Positions 1 through 11,194 of a stretch of DNA of 50,595 nucleotides are shown here, one piece after another (within the stretch, counting starts at the first letter, position 1; each line of letters begins with the position of its first letter). The notes under the pieces are model-generated. The model saw nothing but the letters and a program-made list of their open reading frames with translations, ran no database searches and had not been told where the DNA came from. The translations under genes and the position numbers were made by a program. The stretch is from assembly GCF_008520305.1 (NCBI RefSeq), contig NZ_ML703302.1, positions 1 to 50,595 of the forward strand, in the 5' to 3' direction. Source of the stretch: Mesorhizobium sp. SARCC-RB16n. GTDB taxonomy: Bacteria; Pseudomonadota; Alphaproteobacteria; Rhizobiales; Rhizobiaceae.

Positions 1-2348
<2,348 letters not shown>

Positions 2349-2407
2349 TCAACGGAAAGCACGCTCCGGCTTGGCCGGGGCGTGGTAAGGACAAGAAGGT
2401 TAGGCGG

Positions 2408-2722
2408 TCATCTTCCGGACGGCCCGACGGCACCGTCGGGACGTTCCACGGCGGGGGTCTCTACCCGCAGGAAGCTGGCGGCCTGGAAATTCCCACCATC
2501 GTCGAAGGCGCCAATCGCAAATGAGCCGGCAGTGCTTGGCACCTTGACGGTGAGAGCGACGGCGAGGCTTCGCTTGACGGCTTTGGGAAGGACGATCTGG
2601 CCGACGATCGCGCTCTTGGCGGTGTCCAGGATAAAATAAGTCACATTTTCGGTCGTCTCGCCGATCGGCAAAACGCCCCTAACGGTGACTTCCATAACCG
2701 CAAACCCTGCTGCGTAGCTCAT
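2408..2722 (-). CDS. small protein sharing a beta-rich domain with the downstream collagen-like protein
   Basis: A 104-residue protein beginning MSYAAGFAVMEV. The start is fixed by GGGAGAG seven bases upstream of ATG; the upstream extension in the same frame is arginine-rich and unlikely to be coding. It has no signal peptide or membrane segment. Residues 27-80 (YFILDT, IVGQIVLP, SLAVALTVKVP, IGAFDDGGNF) align by eye with residues 190-243 of the collagen-like protein ([34 protein letters not shown]), so the two probably share a domain. It ends in Pro/Gly-rich GAVGPSGR. The stop lies 86 bases before the collagen-like gene on the same strand, so co-transcription is likely. I do not recognise a named family. 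It could be an assembly partner or cap for the larger protein. Confidence 0.65.
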   Translation of the reverse strand: MSYAAGFAVMEVTVRGVLPIGETTENVTYFILDTAKSAIVGQIVLPKAVKRSLAVALTVKVPSTAGSFAIGAFDDGGNFQAASFLRVETPAVERPDGAVGPSGR

Positions 2723-4186
2723 AATACTCTCCCTGGTCAGCGACGAATGCGCCGCGGCGTTTTCTGTCCTCACCCTCAATTTGCAGCCGCCGCCGAATGC
2801 CTGCGCCTGACGATCTCGTCGGCGGGCTCGAGCAGGCGGATAGTCTCTGTCGGGTTGGCGGCGTCGTGGCATCGGCCGGCGCCACATTGGTGGTCGTGGG
2901 GCGGATCATCGAAGCGTGGACGACCCCGCCGTGAGCTGCCTGCAACTGCCATGAAGGGAGGGCCGCCGATATCCAAAGCATCGGTTGCAGCGTCTGGCCG
3001 ATCGTTTCCAGCGCTTGTCTGCAAATGGATTTGAGCCGTTCGAAACGGGGTGCTGCCCCACGGCACCGCCGGTCGGCAGGCAATGTCATCCCACCCACTA
3101 CGCAATCCCTCCAGGCTACGCCGAAGGCTCGGCGTCAGCTCGTCAGGAAACTCCGGGATTGGAAGTCCGTCGTCCTTCGAATGAATGAAGGGGAGCCACA
3201 AGTGATCTGCGACAATCGAAGTTACCACCGCCGGGCCTGCGCCGCGTTCGCGGACGTCGGATATCGCGGAATCGGCGAAAAGCAGTTCGCAGACGCCATC
3301 GGCCGTTGACCGCGAATGGCTTTGCGGCGAGCCGAGCCGAGGCTCTGCTCCATACGCAGGTGACAAGACTCGATTCAATACCCACTCCCGTCAACGATGA
3401 CGCCGATGTCTCGGCGACAACTCGTGAGGGAATTCCAGAACTAAGCCGTCTGCCTTCCGCCGAAGGACAGGTTGACGTCGCCAACATCAGGCACGCCCTG
3501 CTGCGCGCCCTCTCCTCATACGCGATTTGGCTTTACTGCCAGAACCCCCGGCGCATTCCTCACAACGTTGGTAGACCTCGCGGCTGACCAGGCCATGAGA
3601 CTTGCGACCATCCAATACGTTATATTAGTAGTTCAAAAATTAGTGATTTGTAAACTATGAATGGAGGAAATGGGCAATGGACGATAAAGCTGGCGACAGC
3701 CCGTCGAAGTTTCGTGCCGTTGCAGATTCCGAGAACCTGGACGCAAAGGCTTGGTTTCGATTCCGGCCGATCCTCAGATGCACTCGACCAAGGACCGCCT
3801 TGCGCGACGGCGTCACACCTTTGCAAGGAGGCAACGTGTCGACCGTTGCGGCGGCCTGGCGCTTGCTAGCAATTGTGATGAGGTATCGCTGTTTGAACGG
3901 GGTTGCAGCGCACAACATCCGCAATCGCGCCCGCATGGTCCGTGCTGCCGCTGGACGAACGGCTCGGGGTTAACCATGATGGATAAGGTTAAGCAAGGTT
4001 TCCCGGGAACGACCCCGCAGAAACCGATAGAACGAATGATCCGATATTTGGGAATAGAGATTATGCTGGCGCACCAAGGCAGTCCCATCCCGAAGGCAAG
4101 GCAAAGCAGCACTTGAAACAGAGAGCCGACGATTCACAGATGACAAACGTCAAGCGCCTCTGCCTCAACATGATCGAGGGATTTGC
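2723..4186. other. 1.46-kb stretch with no confidently supported gene; possible decayed coding DNA
   Basis: Open frames here are short, mutually overlapping and lack family signatures. On the minus strand, one frame near 3290-3040 reads like protein (LLFADSAISDVRE, LPIPEFPDELTPSL). After about 3045 a second frame looks more natural (LKSICRQALETIGQ), as if a single gene had been frameshifted. The first words resemble the DUF4347 opening of the neighbouring gene, but the similarity stops there. On the plus strand a 98-codon frame at 3677-3973 has a good GGAGGAA site yet turns arginine-rich after about 40 codons. An AT-rich patch at 3600-3660 could carry promoters. None of this is enough to call a gene. 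Confidence 0.4.
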
Positions 4187-4190
4187 ATGA
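4140..4190 (+). CDS. possible 16-residue leader overlapping the glycosyltransferase start
   Basis: ATG at 4140 opens MTNVKRLCLNMIEGFA, whose TGA overlaps the next gene's start as ATGA. The words KRLCLNMI resemble the usual opening of GT2 family proteins (LCLNMIVKNE), and the downstream gene opens with GLCMIVKNE. It may therefore be the residue of a duplicated or recombined GT2 5' end, now acting at most as a translational coupler. There is no clear ribosome site for it. Weak call. Confidence 0.25.
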   Translation: MTNVKRLCLNMIEGFA

Positions 4191-6991
4191 GCACCATCGG
4201 CCTATGCATGATCGTCAAGAACGAGGCGAAGGTCATTCTGCAATGCCTCGCTAGCGTGCTCCCCCTTGTAGATTATGTGCTCGTCGTCGACACAGGTTCC
4301 GAGGATGGTACGCAAGAAATTATCCGCAGCTTCCTCGCCGCTCACAATGTCAAGGGCGTAGTCATCGACGAGCCGTGGCGGGACTTCGCATACAACCGTA
4401 CATTCGCCCTTGATCGGTTGCGTGAAGTCGAGACGGTCGACTATGCAATGATCATCGATGCGGACGATGTCCTAATCTTGGACCCCAGCTTCGATCCGAA
4501 CACTTTCAAGTCGCAGATGGAACACGATCTATATGACGTCGAGGTGTCTCACGGCGGCATTTCGTTTTATCGCCCGCAGATGTGTCGCAACCGACTGCCC
4601 TTCTCCTTCAAGGGTGTGCTGCACGAATATCTCGAGGCTCCTACCGGGCCCATTACTCGTCAGACTGCCAAGGGTTTCAAGATAGCGACGGGGCGTGGCG
4701 GAGCGCGCAGTCAAAATCCACGGAAATACCAGGACGATGCGGCAGTTTTGGAGAATGTCCTCCGAACCGAAACCGATCCGTTCCTGATTTCGCGGTACAC
4801 ATTTTATTTGGCGCAGAGCTATAGAGACTGCGGTGAACGTGAAAAAGCGCTGGAGCACTATCTGAAGCGTGCCGACCAAGGATTTTGGAACGAGGAGGTC
4901 TATGTAAGCCTGCTGGAGGCGGGTAACCTGATGGCGACCCTGGACAGGCCATTCGAAGACATCATCGGCATATATGAGCGTGCAACCCAGACTGTACCTT
5001 CCCGAGCGGAGGCTCTGCATGCGGCGAGCCTTTACTGCCGCAAGCAGGGCCGAAACGCAGAGGGCCGTGAGCATGCGCGTCGCGGCTTGAGTCTCGATGT
5101 GCCTGCGGGCCTTTTCGTTCAGCCCTGGGTCTACGACTATGGGCTTCTCGATGAGTTTTCAATCAACGCCTACTGGTCAGGCGCATACCGGGAATCACTC
5201 GATGCCTGCCTGAAATTACTGGCCAGCGACAAGTTGCCACCAGACATGCTGAAGCGAGTGGTGGCCAACGCGCGCTTTGCCGCCGACAAGCTGCAGGTCA
5301 GCGAGCCACCGAATTTAGGAAAGCTTGGCGCCGAGGGCTTGGTTGAGCAGCACAAGCTCATCCCGCAGCGTTCGTTGCGATCGCGCATGAAGGGCACGCC
5401 TCGCGTGCTGGTAACGATCCTGGCAAAGCAGAAAGAGCCGGCACTCCCCCTTTACCTCGAGTGCATCGAGGCGCTCGACTACCCGAAGGGGTCGATCGTC
5501 CTTTACATCAGGACAAACAACAACACCGACAGGACCGAGCACATACTCCGCGAATGGGTGGAGCGTGTACGCCACCTCTACGCGGCGGTTGAGTTCGATG
5601 CCTCGGACGTGGCTGATCGGGTCGAGCAGTTTCGCGAACACGAATGGAACGAGACGCGCTTCAAGGTACTCGGCCGAATTCGCAACATCAGCCTGGGGAA
5701 GACCCTTGAGCACAATTGCGACTTCTATTTCGTCGCCGACGTCGACAATTTCGTGCGACCGGCCACGCTACGGGAGCTTGTCGCGCTCGACCTGCCGATC
5801 GTCGCGCCGCTGCTACGCTCCATCTCGCCCGGCCAATATTATTCGAACTACCACGCAGAGGTCGATGCCAAGGGCTATTACATGCAATGCGACCAATATG
5901 GGTGGGTGCTCAACCGGCATGTGCGCGGCGTCATCGAGATGCCGCTCGTGCACTGCACCTATCTCGTGCGCGCCGACGTGCTAACGGAACTGACATATGA
6001 TGACGGTACGTCAAGGTATGAGTATGTCATCTTTGCCGACAGCGCCAGGAAGGCCCGCATCGTCCAGTACATGGACAACCGGCAGGTCTACGGCTACATC
6101 ACCTTCGGCGACGGCCAATACCATGTGAGTGACGGGATCGAGCGCGCCCGAACGCTGTTGCACGGTGCGGGCGATACCTCCGTATCCACTGGCGTCACGC
6201 TCCCGGGCTTCCTACCGATGCCGGATCGACCTGTCGAGCCGAAGGATTCGCCGAAAATACACCTGATAAACCTCGACCGCAGCGTCGAGCGCTGGAGCAG
6301 CTATCAAAGCAACAACTGGCATCTGATGCACAATACGGTTCGCGTATCGGCCGTTGACGGCACTTCTCTCGACAGGGGGGCGCTCATCAAGGAAGGGCTG
6401 ATTACCAGTGATTGTCCGTACCCCCCGGGCACGCTGGGATGCGCTCTATCGCATATCAACTTGTGGAAGCTGTCGGCTTCAGAGAACAAGGCGATAACCA
6501 TTTTTGAAGACGATGTTCGATCATCGTTTCGATTCATGGAGGAATCCGCCGATATTTTATCTCAAGCGCCCGCGGATTGGGACTTGATACAGTGGGGGTA
6601 TATATTCGACCCATTGTTTCTCTGGTTAGATTTCGGGTTCTCCAAAGCAAAACTGGAATTTTACGACTGTCGGCATAAGAATAAACCTGCCCTGTTTCAA
6701 GCAGAGAGATTCTCGCGCTCGCTCGTCAGGGTAGAGCACTCATTTGGAATCCAGGCCTACACAGTCACGCCAAGAGGCGCACGAATACTTCTGGAAAAAT
6801 GTCTGCCGCTACGAAGCAGACAGGTCCCATTTCCTGGAACTGCCGTCATCCTCGATGACACGGGTATCGATTGCGCGATGTGCGCGGCGTATGGCTCAAT
6901 GCAAGCTTTCCTTTGCATGCCACCACTCGTCATTCACGATAATGAACCGCCGTCAGACCGGACCGACGCAGATCACAGAGAGCCGAGCTAG
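4187..6991 (+). CDS. tripartite glycosyltransferase: GT2-TPR fused to procollagen-galactosyltransferase-like GT25 unit
   Basis: A 934-residue protein with GAGGGA five bases before ATG. Residues 1-230 are a GT2 domain (GLCMIVKNEAK; VDTGSEDGTQE; metal-binding DADD at 91-94). Residues about 195-345 look like TPR helices. Residues 405-650 resemble the N-terminal domain of animal COLGALT/GLT25D as I recall it: ILAKQKEPALPLYLECIEAL, REWVERVRHLY and a DVDN metal motif at 518-521. Residues 688-920 are GT25: IHLINLDRSVERW, GCALSH at 751-756, IFEDDV at 772-777. The last two domains keep COLGALT order and spacing, so this is a COLGALT-like unit with an extra GT2 in front. No signal peptide is present, so it acts in the cytoplasm. 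It probably glycosylates a protein or builds a short glycan; the collagen-like protein encoded 1.9 kb away is the obvious candidate acceptor (inference). Activity on Thr/Ser rather than hydroxylysine would be required. Confidence 0.85.
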   Translation: MSTIGLCMIVKNEAKVILQCLASVLPLVDYVLVVDTGSEDGTQEIIRSFLAAHNVKGVVIDEPWRDFAYNRTFALDRLREVETVDYAMIIDADDVLILDPSFDPNTFKSQMEHDLYDVEVSHGGISFYRPQMCRNRLPFSFKGVLHEYLEAPTGPITRQTAKGFKIATGRGGARSQNPRKYQDDAAVLENVLRTETDPFLISRYTFYLAQSYRDCGEREKALEHYLKRADQGFWNEEVYVSLLEAGNLMATLDRPFEDIIGIYERATQTVPSRAEALHAASLYCRKQGRNAEGREHARRGLSLDVPAGLFVQPWVYDYGLLDEFSINAYWSGAYRESLDACLKLLASDKLPPDMLKRVVANARFAADKLQVSEPPNLGKLGAEGLVEQHKLIPQRSLRSRMKGTPRVLVTILAKQKEPALPLYLECIEALDYPKGSIVLYIRTNNNTDRTEHILREWVERVRHLYAAVEFDASDVADRVEQFREHEWNETRFKVLGRIRNISLGKTLEHNCDFYFVADVDNFVRPATLRELVALDLPIVAPLLRSISPGQYYSNYHAEVDAKGYYMQCDQYGWVLNRHVRGVIEMPLVHCTYLVRADVLTELTYDDGTSRYEYVIFADSARKARIVQYMDNRQVYGYITFGDGQYHVSDGIERARTLLHGAGDTSVSTGVTLPGFLPMPDRPVEPKDSPKIHLINLDRSVERWSSYQSNNWHLMHNTVRVSAVDGTSLDRGALIKEGLITSDCPYPPGTLGCALSHINLWKLSASENKAITIFEDDVRSSFRFMEESADILSQAPADWDLIQWGYIFDPLFLWLDFGFSKAKLEFYDCRHKNKPALFQAERFSRSLVRVEHSFGIQAYTVTPRGARILLEKCLPLRSRQVPFPGTAVILDDTGIDCAMCAAYGSMQAFLCMPPLVIHDNEPPSDRTDADHREPS

Positions 6992-7024
6992 TTTGTCCTT
7001 TGGAAGCACAATAGGTCGCATTCG

Positions 7025-7636
7025 ATGACGCAAAGCACGCCCGATGATTCCCGCGAAGCCTTCGCGCGCATTTATCAAGGCAACGAGTGGGGCTCCGCGG
7101 AATCGCGCTCCGGACTCGGCTCAGCGTACGCGACGACGCATCGCGTGCGAACCGTATTGCCGATGCTTTTGCGCGCATTGGACGTAAAGTCCATGCTCGA
7201 TGCGCCCTGCGGCGACTTCAACTGGATGCGCTTCGTCGACGTGGCCAAAACGCATTACATCGGTTGCGATATCGTTCCGGAAGTCATTGAAACGAACCGG
7301 ATGCGGTACGCGAATCGCGAATTCTGCGTACTCGATCTGGCTGCCGATCCACTGCCGAACGTCGACCTTATTTTTTCACGCGACTGTCTGCAGCATCTGA
7401 CCGAGCCCGATATCTGGCGTGTGCTGCGCAACTTCAAGAAAAGCGGCGCGCGCTGGCTGTTCACCTCAAGCCATTCGACCTCGGCACAGGACATCGCGGC
7501 GGAACCGGGCGGATTCGGATTTCTCAACTTACAGCAAGCGCCATTCTCGTTGCCGCTGCCACTCCTGATCATGCCAGAGGAACACTACGCGTCGAAGGCG
7601 ATGTGTCTGTGGGACATGGCGCAAATCGGTGCGTGA
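7025..7636 (+). CDS. class I SAM-dependent methyltransferase
   Basis: A 203-residue soluble protein. MLDAPCGDFNWM (about 59-70) is the SAM-binding motif I, followed by an acidic strand end in YIGCDI and motif LIFSRDCLQHLT, as in small class I methyltransferases. It starts 33 bases after the glycosyltransferase stop and is probably co-transcribed with it. Methyltransferases of this size next to glycosyltransferases commonly O-methylate sugars of surface glycans; that role is inferred. The preceding and following genes differ in GC content, this one being GC-rich while the next is distinctly AT-richer. Confidence 0.8.
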   Translation: MTQSTPDDSREAFARIYQGNEWGSAESRSGLGSAYATTHRVRTVLPMLLRALDVKSMLDAPCGDFNWMRFVDVAKTHYIGCDIVPEVIETNRMRYANREFCVLDLAADPLPNVDLIFSRDCLQHLTEPDIWRVLRNFKKSGARWLFTSSHSTSAQDIAAEPGGFGFLNLQQAPFSLPLPLLIMPEEHYASKAMCLWDMAQIGA

Positions 7637-7712
7637 GGAACCATGCCATTACCGGTTCAAACGCTCGCGAAGGCAACATAACAGGTAAGATACCAGTCTC
7701 GGGGAGAACGGC

Positions 7713-9149
7713 GTGAATATCGCAGGTCACATCACACTTCTCGTTCATCCAGGGATGATGAAGGTGCTCGCAAGCTTGATTCAGATGCTGGCGGGTGGTT
7801 TGCGTGAGATTTCCATCGAAACTGACATCGTCCACGAGTTGCCGCAGGGATTCAACGGGCGGGCAATCGTACTAGGTGCTAACCTTTACGGGGAGGCTGG
7901 TTTAGCCAAATTGCCAACTAATTCTGTCATATTTAACGTTGAAAATCATGCATCCGAATGGATCTCTAACGAATACGAAAATCTTCTACGAAGATTTACT
8001 GTTTGGGATTTCAATCAAAGCAATACCAGAATCATGTCCGATAGAATAGGTCGGCCAGTGCATTACCTAAAAATGTTCTATGTGAGCGATCTTTCACGGA
8101 TAAATTATCAGAATCCGGACATAGACGTTCTATTCTATGGTTCCTTTAATGATAGGCGATCTAAAATAATTGACGAAATGCGTGCGCGCGGGCTGCGCGT
8201 CGAAGCAGTCTATAACATATTCGGCGATCAACTTGACCGATTAATCGCGCGATCGAAAGTGGTGCTGAATTTGCACTTCTATGATAGTGGTCAGCTTGAG
8301 ATCATTCGCATTTCCGACTTGCTGGCGAATAAGCGCGCTGTAGTAAGCGAAGTAAACCCCGGCGAACTGGTGGACGACGATTTGGCCAACGCGTTTGTTC
8401 CAGCCCCTTACGAGAACCTTGTCGATGCGACTGAGGCGCTAGTTAACGACCCAGATCGACGCGATAAAGTAGCAGCAGCAGGCTTCGAGGCATTTAGTCA
8501 ACGCAGCGCCAAGAAAATACTTTCTGAAGCGCTGGCCCGGGTTGATTTGCCACGTCTTCCAGGCGATTTAGTGATCGGCAGTGGCAAGATGTACAATCCG
8601 AACCAGTTGAATATCGACATTAGCAGGCAATGGAATCCTGATATTGTTGCCGACATTTCGGATCGTGAGCTATTTAATTCCGAATTTATATCAGAGAGAT
8701 TTGGTACTGTTCACCTAAAGTCGGAGTTGTTTGCGAGCGTTACGGCCTCGCATGTACTTGAACACGTCGATGATCTCGTCCACGCCATGGAAAATTGCTT
8801 AAAGTTATTGGCATACGGTGGTATTTTTCACATAACCGTTCCGTATGATCTGTCATACGGCGCTTGGCAAGATCCCACGCATGTGCACGCATTTAATGAG
8901 CGGAGCTGGCTCTACTATTGCGAATGGCATTGGTATCTTGGATGGACAGAAGCTAGATTCGATTTGATTGAGCAGACCTTTCGCTATAGCTCGTTGGGGC
9001 ATGAGCTGGCAGCACGAGGCGTTTCACATGACGAGATTTTGCGTTGCCCGCGGGCGGTAGACGAGATGCATGTGGTGCTGCGCAAGCGGTCACTAACTGA
9101 GGCTGAGCGTGCCTATGGGCGCCAAATGCGGGGCGATATCCGCGCGTAG
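7713..9149 (+). CDS. bifunctional glycosyltransferase-methyltransferase
   Basis: A 478-residue protein beginning at GTG with GGGGAGA upstream. Residues 1-285 look like a GT-B glycosyltransferase of the CgeB/DUF3880-like group: VLFYGSFNDRRSKII, SKVVLNLHFYDSGQLEIIRISDLLANKRAVVSE and a C-terminal helix. Residues about 290-470 form a SAM-methyltransferase-like domain with YNPNQLNIDIS, the typical SHVLEHVDDL and GGIFHITVPY. Such fusions occur in glycan gene clusters, where they add and methylate a sugar. The gene is visibly AT-richer than the window average (for example 7910-8180), a sign of horizontal acquisition. It lies between the methyltransferase and a decayed DUF707 gene. Confidence 0.8.
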   Translation: MNIAGHITLLVHPGMMKVLASLIQMLAGGLREISIETDIVHELPQGFNGRAIVLGANLYGEAGLAKLPTNSVIFNVENHASEWISNEYENLLRRFTVWDFNQSNTRIMSDRIGRPVHYLKMFYVSDLSRINYQNPDIDVLFYGSFNDRRSKIIDEMRARGLRVEAVYNIFGDQLDRLIARSKVVLNLHFYDSGQLEIIRISDLLANKRAVVSEVNPGELVDDDLANAFVPAPYENLVDATEALVNDPDRRDKVAAAGFEAFSQRSAKKILSEALARVDLPRLPGDLVIGSGKMYNPNQLNIDISRQWNPDIVADISDRELFNSEFISERFGTVHLKSELFASVTASHVLEHVDDLVHAMENCLKLLAYGGIFHITVPYDLSYGAWQDPTHVHAFNERSWLYYCEWHWYLGWTEARFDLIEQTFRYSSLGHELAARGVSHDEILRCPRAVDEMHVVLRKRSLTEAERAYGRQMRGDIRA

Positions 9150-9489
9150 GTTACGGTAGAGCCCACGATTGGGGCGGTCGTTCAAAGATGCATGCTGCCA
9201 AACGGCTATTCGAGGCGACGGAATTGCATAACATTTATGAGGGATTTTTTTCTGGACGATGACATTGAAGTTCTATTTGATCCCGAATGATTTTTTCAAA
9301 TTTTGCGAAGAATATTCACTGGATGTCGCGCAACCGTCTCTGACCTCTGACAGTTCTTGTGTCATCCCGCTTGCGCGTCATCATCCTGGTCTAATACTAC
9401 GGACGACAAACTGGGTCGAGGTGATGGCTTACAACTACCGGATATTGCCGCAAGGCAAAGTCTCGGGAAGAAGGCCCTCTCTGCGTTAA
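9150..9489 (+). pseudogene. frameshifted internal fragment of a DUF707 (glycosyltransferase-like) gene
   Basis: Three successive frames together spell a DUF707 core. GYGRAHDWGGRSKMHAAKRL then LFEATELHNIYEG run from 9149 to about 9244. After a run of seven T (9245-9251) the frame changes to FFLDDDIEVLFDP. At the next T run (9291-9296) it changes again to NDFFKFCEEYSLDVAQPSL, continuing to HHPGLILRTTNWVEVMA before a stop at 9487. DUF707 proteins are about 300 residues and have DDDIE and AQPSL motifs in this order. The N-terminal third and the C-terminus are missing. The fragment directly abuts the stop of the preceding gene. Both shifts sit at homopolymers, so sequencing error should be excluded, but the missing ends argue for real decay. 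Confidence 0.7.
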
Positions 9490-9501
9490 GGTCGAAAAAA
9501 G

Positions 9502-10083
9502 ATGCCTCAGGTCATTCCAATCTTCACTCGAGATGCGTTGGAGGGCCGAGGTTTTGACATTGGAGAATTTAGCTATGGAGCTCCCATCGTCCGATGGTGG
9601 GGTGAAAAAGCATCGTTAAAGATCGGAAGATTTTGTTCTATCGCAGACGGCGTTGAAATATTTCTTGGAGGGAACCACCGCTCGGATTGGATAACAACTT
9701 ATCCTTTTTCCGCCATCGCCCACTGGCCCGAGGCCGAAAATATATCCGGACACCCATCGACCAGGGGCGATGTCATTATCGGAAACGACGTTTGGATCGC
9801 GAGCCATGCAATGATCCATTCTGGTGTAAGGATCGGAGACGGAGCGGTCATAGGGGCAGGAAGCGTCGTCCGGCGTGATGTTCCGCCATACGGAATCGTT
9901 GTGGGAAATCCGGCAGAGACTGTGAGATTGCGTTTTTCCGAGAGGGAGGTCGCAACTCTACTCAAGATTCGCTGGTGGGATTGGGAGGAAAGACAAATCC
10001 GTGACACCCTCCCCCTTCTCCTATCAGGAAATATTTCGCTGTTCTTCGATGCCTGCGGCATTCCAAATGAGCACGGTTCTTAA
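9502..10083 (+). CDS. CatB-like left-handed beta-helix O-acetyltransferase
   Basis: A 193-residue protein with hexapeptide repeats (SLKIGRFCSIADGVEIFLGG; GDVIIGNDVWIASHAMIHSGVRIGDGAVIGAGSVV). NHRSDWITTYPF carries the catalytic histidine of the xenobiotic/CatB acetyltransferase family, and VVGNPAE is the usual exit motif. Members use acetyl-CoA to O-acetylate small molecules or sugars. Here, next to glycosyl- and methyltransferases, a sugar acetylase is more likely than antibiotic resistance (inference). The C-terminal IRWWDWEERQI helix is typical of the family. Confidence 0.85.
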   Translation: MPQVIPIFTRDALEGRGFDIGEFSYGAPIVRWWGEKASLKIGRFCSIADGVEIFLGGNHRSDWITTYPFSAIAHWPEAENISGHPSTRGDVIIGNDVWIASHAMIHSGVRIGDGAVIGAGSVVRRDVPPYGIVVGNPAETVRLRFSEREVATLLKIRWWDWEERQIRDTLPLLLSGNISLFFDACGIPNEHGS

Positions 10084-10155
10084 GCTGCTGCGCTAGCAAG
10101 TCCGCGATTCATCACTTGCCCCTTTTGCAGGTTCAGCCTAAGCGTTGTTCCATGG

Positions 10156-11127
10156 TTGTGGGATTGCGGTACTGCCCTGCGACAGGCGCCAATTGTTCGG
10201 ACAAGGGGGCACCAACTGACGAACAGGCGAAAGTTTGGCATGCTTGCTGCCGTCTCATTGGCGACTAGCGTGGCACCAGCTACGCTGTGGAGCCGCTCGC
10301 GGAAAGCCTACGCAGCCATGTCACCCAAATCTCCCTCGGCCACCCCACTGCGAACACTCCTCACCGCCCCCATCGAACTCGCCGGCGATTGGGGCCACAT
10401 GCTCCCGCGCTCGGCCGAGCAGGTCGTCGAGCGCATGCGGCATGCCTGCCTGGATGGCGTGCGCCTGCTCTCAGACCGCCAGCCCAGCCGCCTGCGTGTC
10501 GACGAGCACACTTCCGGCACGCCGGCTATCTGGCTGCATCCGGACGGCGGCAATATGGCGTGGATCATCGTCGACATCGGTGAGCGTGATTGGTCGAAGC
10601 TCGCCTACCAGTTCGGCCACGAGCTCGGCCATGTCCTTTGCAACAGCTGGCAGCCGGACGCCAAGCCGGCCCCCCCCTGCCAATGGCTCGAGGAAGCCAT
10701 GGTGGAGGCCCACTCGCTGCGCGGGCTCGGGCGCTTGGCGAAAAGCTGGAAGGAGGCCCCGCCCTTCGCCGGCGACAACGCCTTCGGCGATGCCATCGCC
10801 CGGTACCGCCAGGACATCATCGACCGCTACGCGGCGCTCGCCGAAAGCCAAGGGCTCATTCGCAACGCCGCCGCGTGGTTCACCGATCATCGCGGAGAGA
10901 TCGAAATGCCCGCCCTCAATCCGTTCGCCCAGGCGATGTCGGTGACTGTCCTAGCCGAATACGACCGCGCGCCCGATTGCGTCGAGGCGCTGGGTGCACT
11001 CAATCGTTGGCCCGGCCGCACCGGTGTCCCGATCGATGAGTATCTGAAGCGATGGGAGGCGAGTTGTGCGGAACTGCAAGCCTCGCCCCGACTGCCGCTG
11101 CGTCTGCGCGAGCTGTTGCTGCGATAG
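10156..11127 (+). CDS. Tat-exported protein with HELGH metallopeptidase-like motif
   Basis: The longest version opens with TTG at 10156 and encodes 323 residues. A twin-arginine-type signal, TNRRKFGMLAAVSLATSVAPA, begins at residue 22, so a start nearer 10216 (a CTG after AAGGGGG) is possible. The mature part contains FGHELGHVLCNSW, an HExxH zinc site with the following GHELGH look of gluzincins/metzincins, and WLEEAMVEAHSL, whose glutamate could be the third zinc ligand. I do not recognise a named family. It is probably a periplasmic hydrolase. No neighbour gives its substrate. It stands alone, convergent with the GntR gene. Confidence 0.65.
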   Translation: MWDCGTALRQAPIVRTRGHQLTNRRKFGMLAAVSLATSVAPATLWSRSRKAYAAMSPKSPSATPLRTLLTAPIELAGDWGHMLPRSAEQVVERMRHACLDGVRLLSDRQPSRLRVDEHTSGTPAIWLHPDGGNMAWIIVDIGERDWSKLAYQFGHELGHVLCNSWQPDAKPAPPCQWLEEAMVEAHSLRGLGRLAKSWKEAPPFAGDNAFGDAIARYRQDIIDRYAALAESQGLIRNAAAWFTDHRGEIEMPALNPFAQAMSVTVLAEYDRAPDCVEALGALNRWPGRTGVPIDEYLKRWEASCAELQASPRLPLRLRELLLR

Positions 11128-11194
11128 CTTTGCGCGACTTGCCACCCTGAAGCGGAGATACGGCCGAAACGGCCTCCGGAAATCCCAGCGCGGT

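Noticed and set aside
3677-3973. 98-codon plus-strand frame with a good ribosome site
   Set aside because: Only the first 40 codons look protein-like; the rest is arginine-rich and no family is recognisable.
9502-10083. Chloramphenicol/streptogramin resistance acetyltransferase
   Set aside because: The fold matches, but the neighbours are glycan enzymes, so a sugar O-acetyltransferase is more likely.
11156-11180. Short GGCCG-AAA-CGGCC stem between convergent genes as a terminator
   Set aside because: The stem has only five pairs and no T run on either strand.
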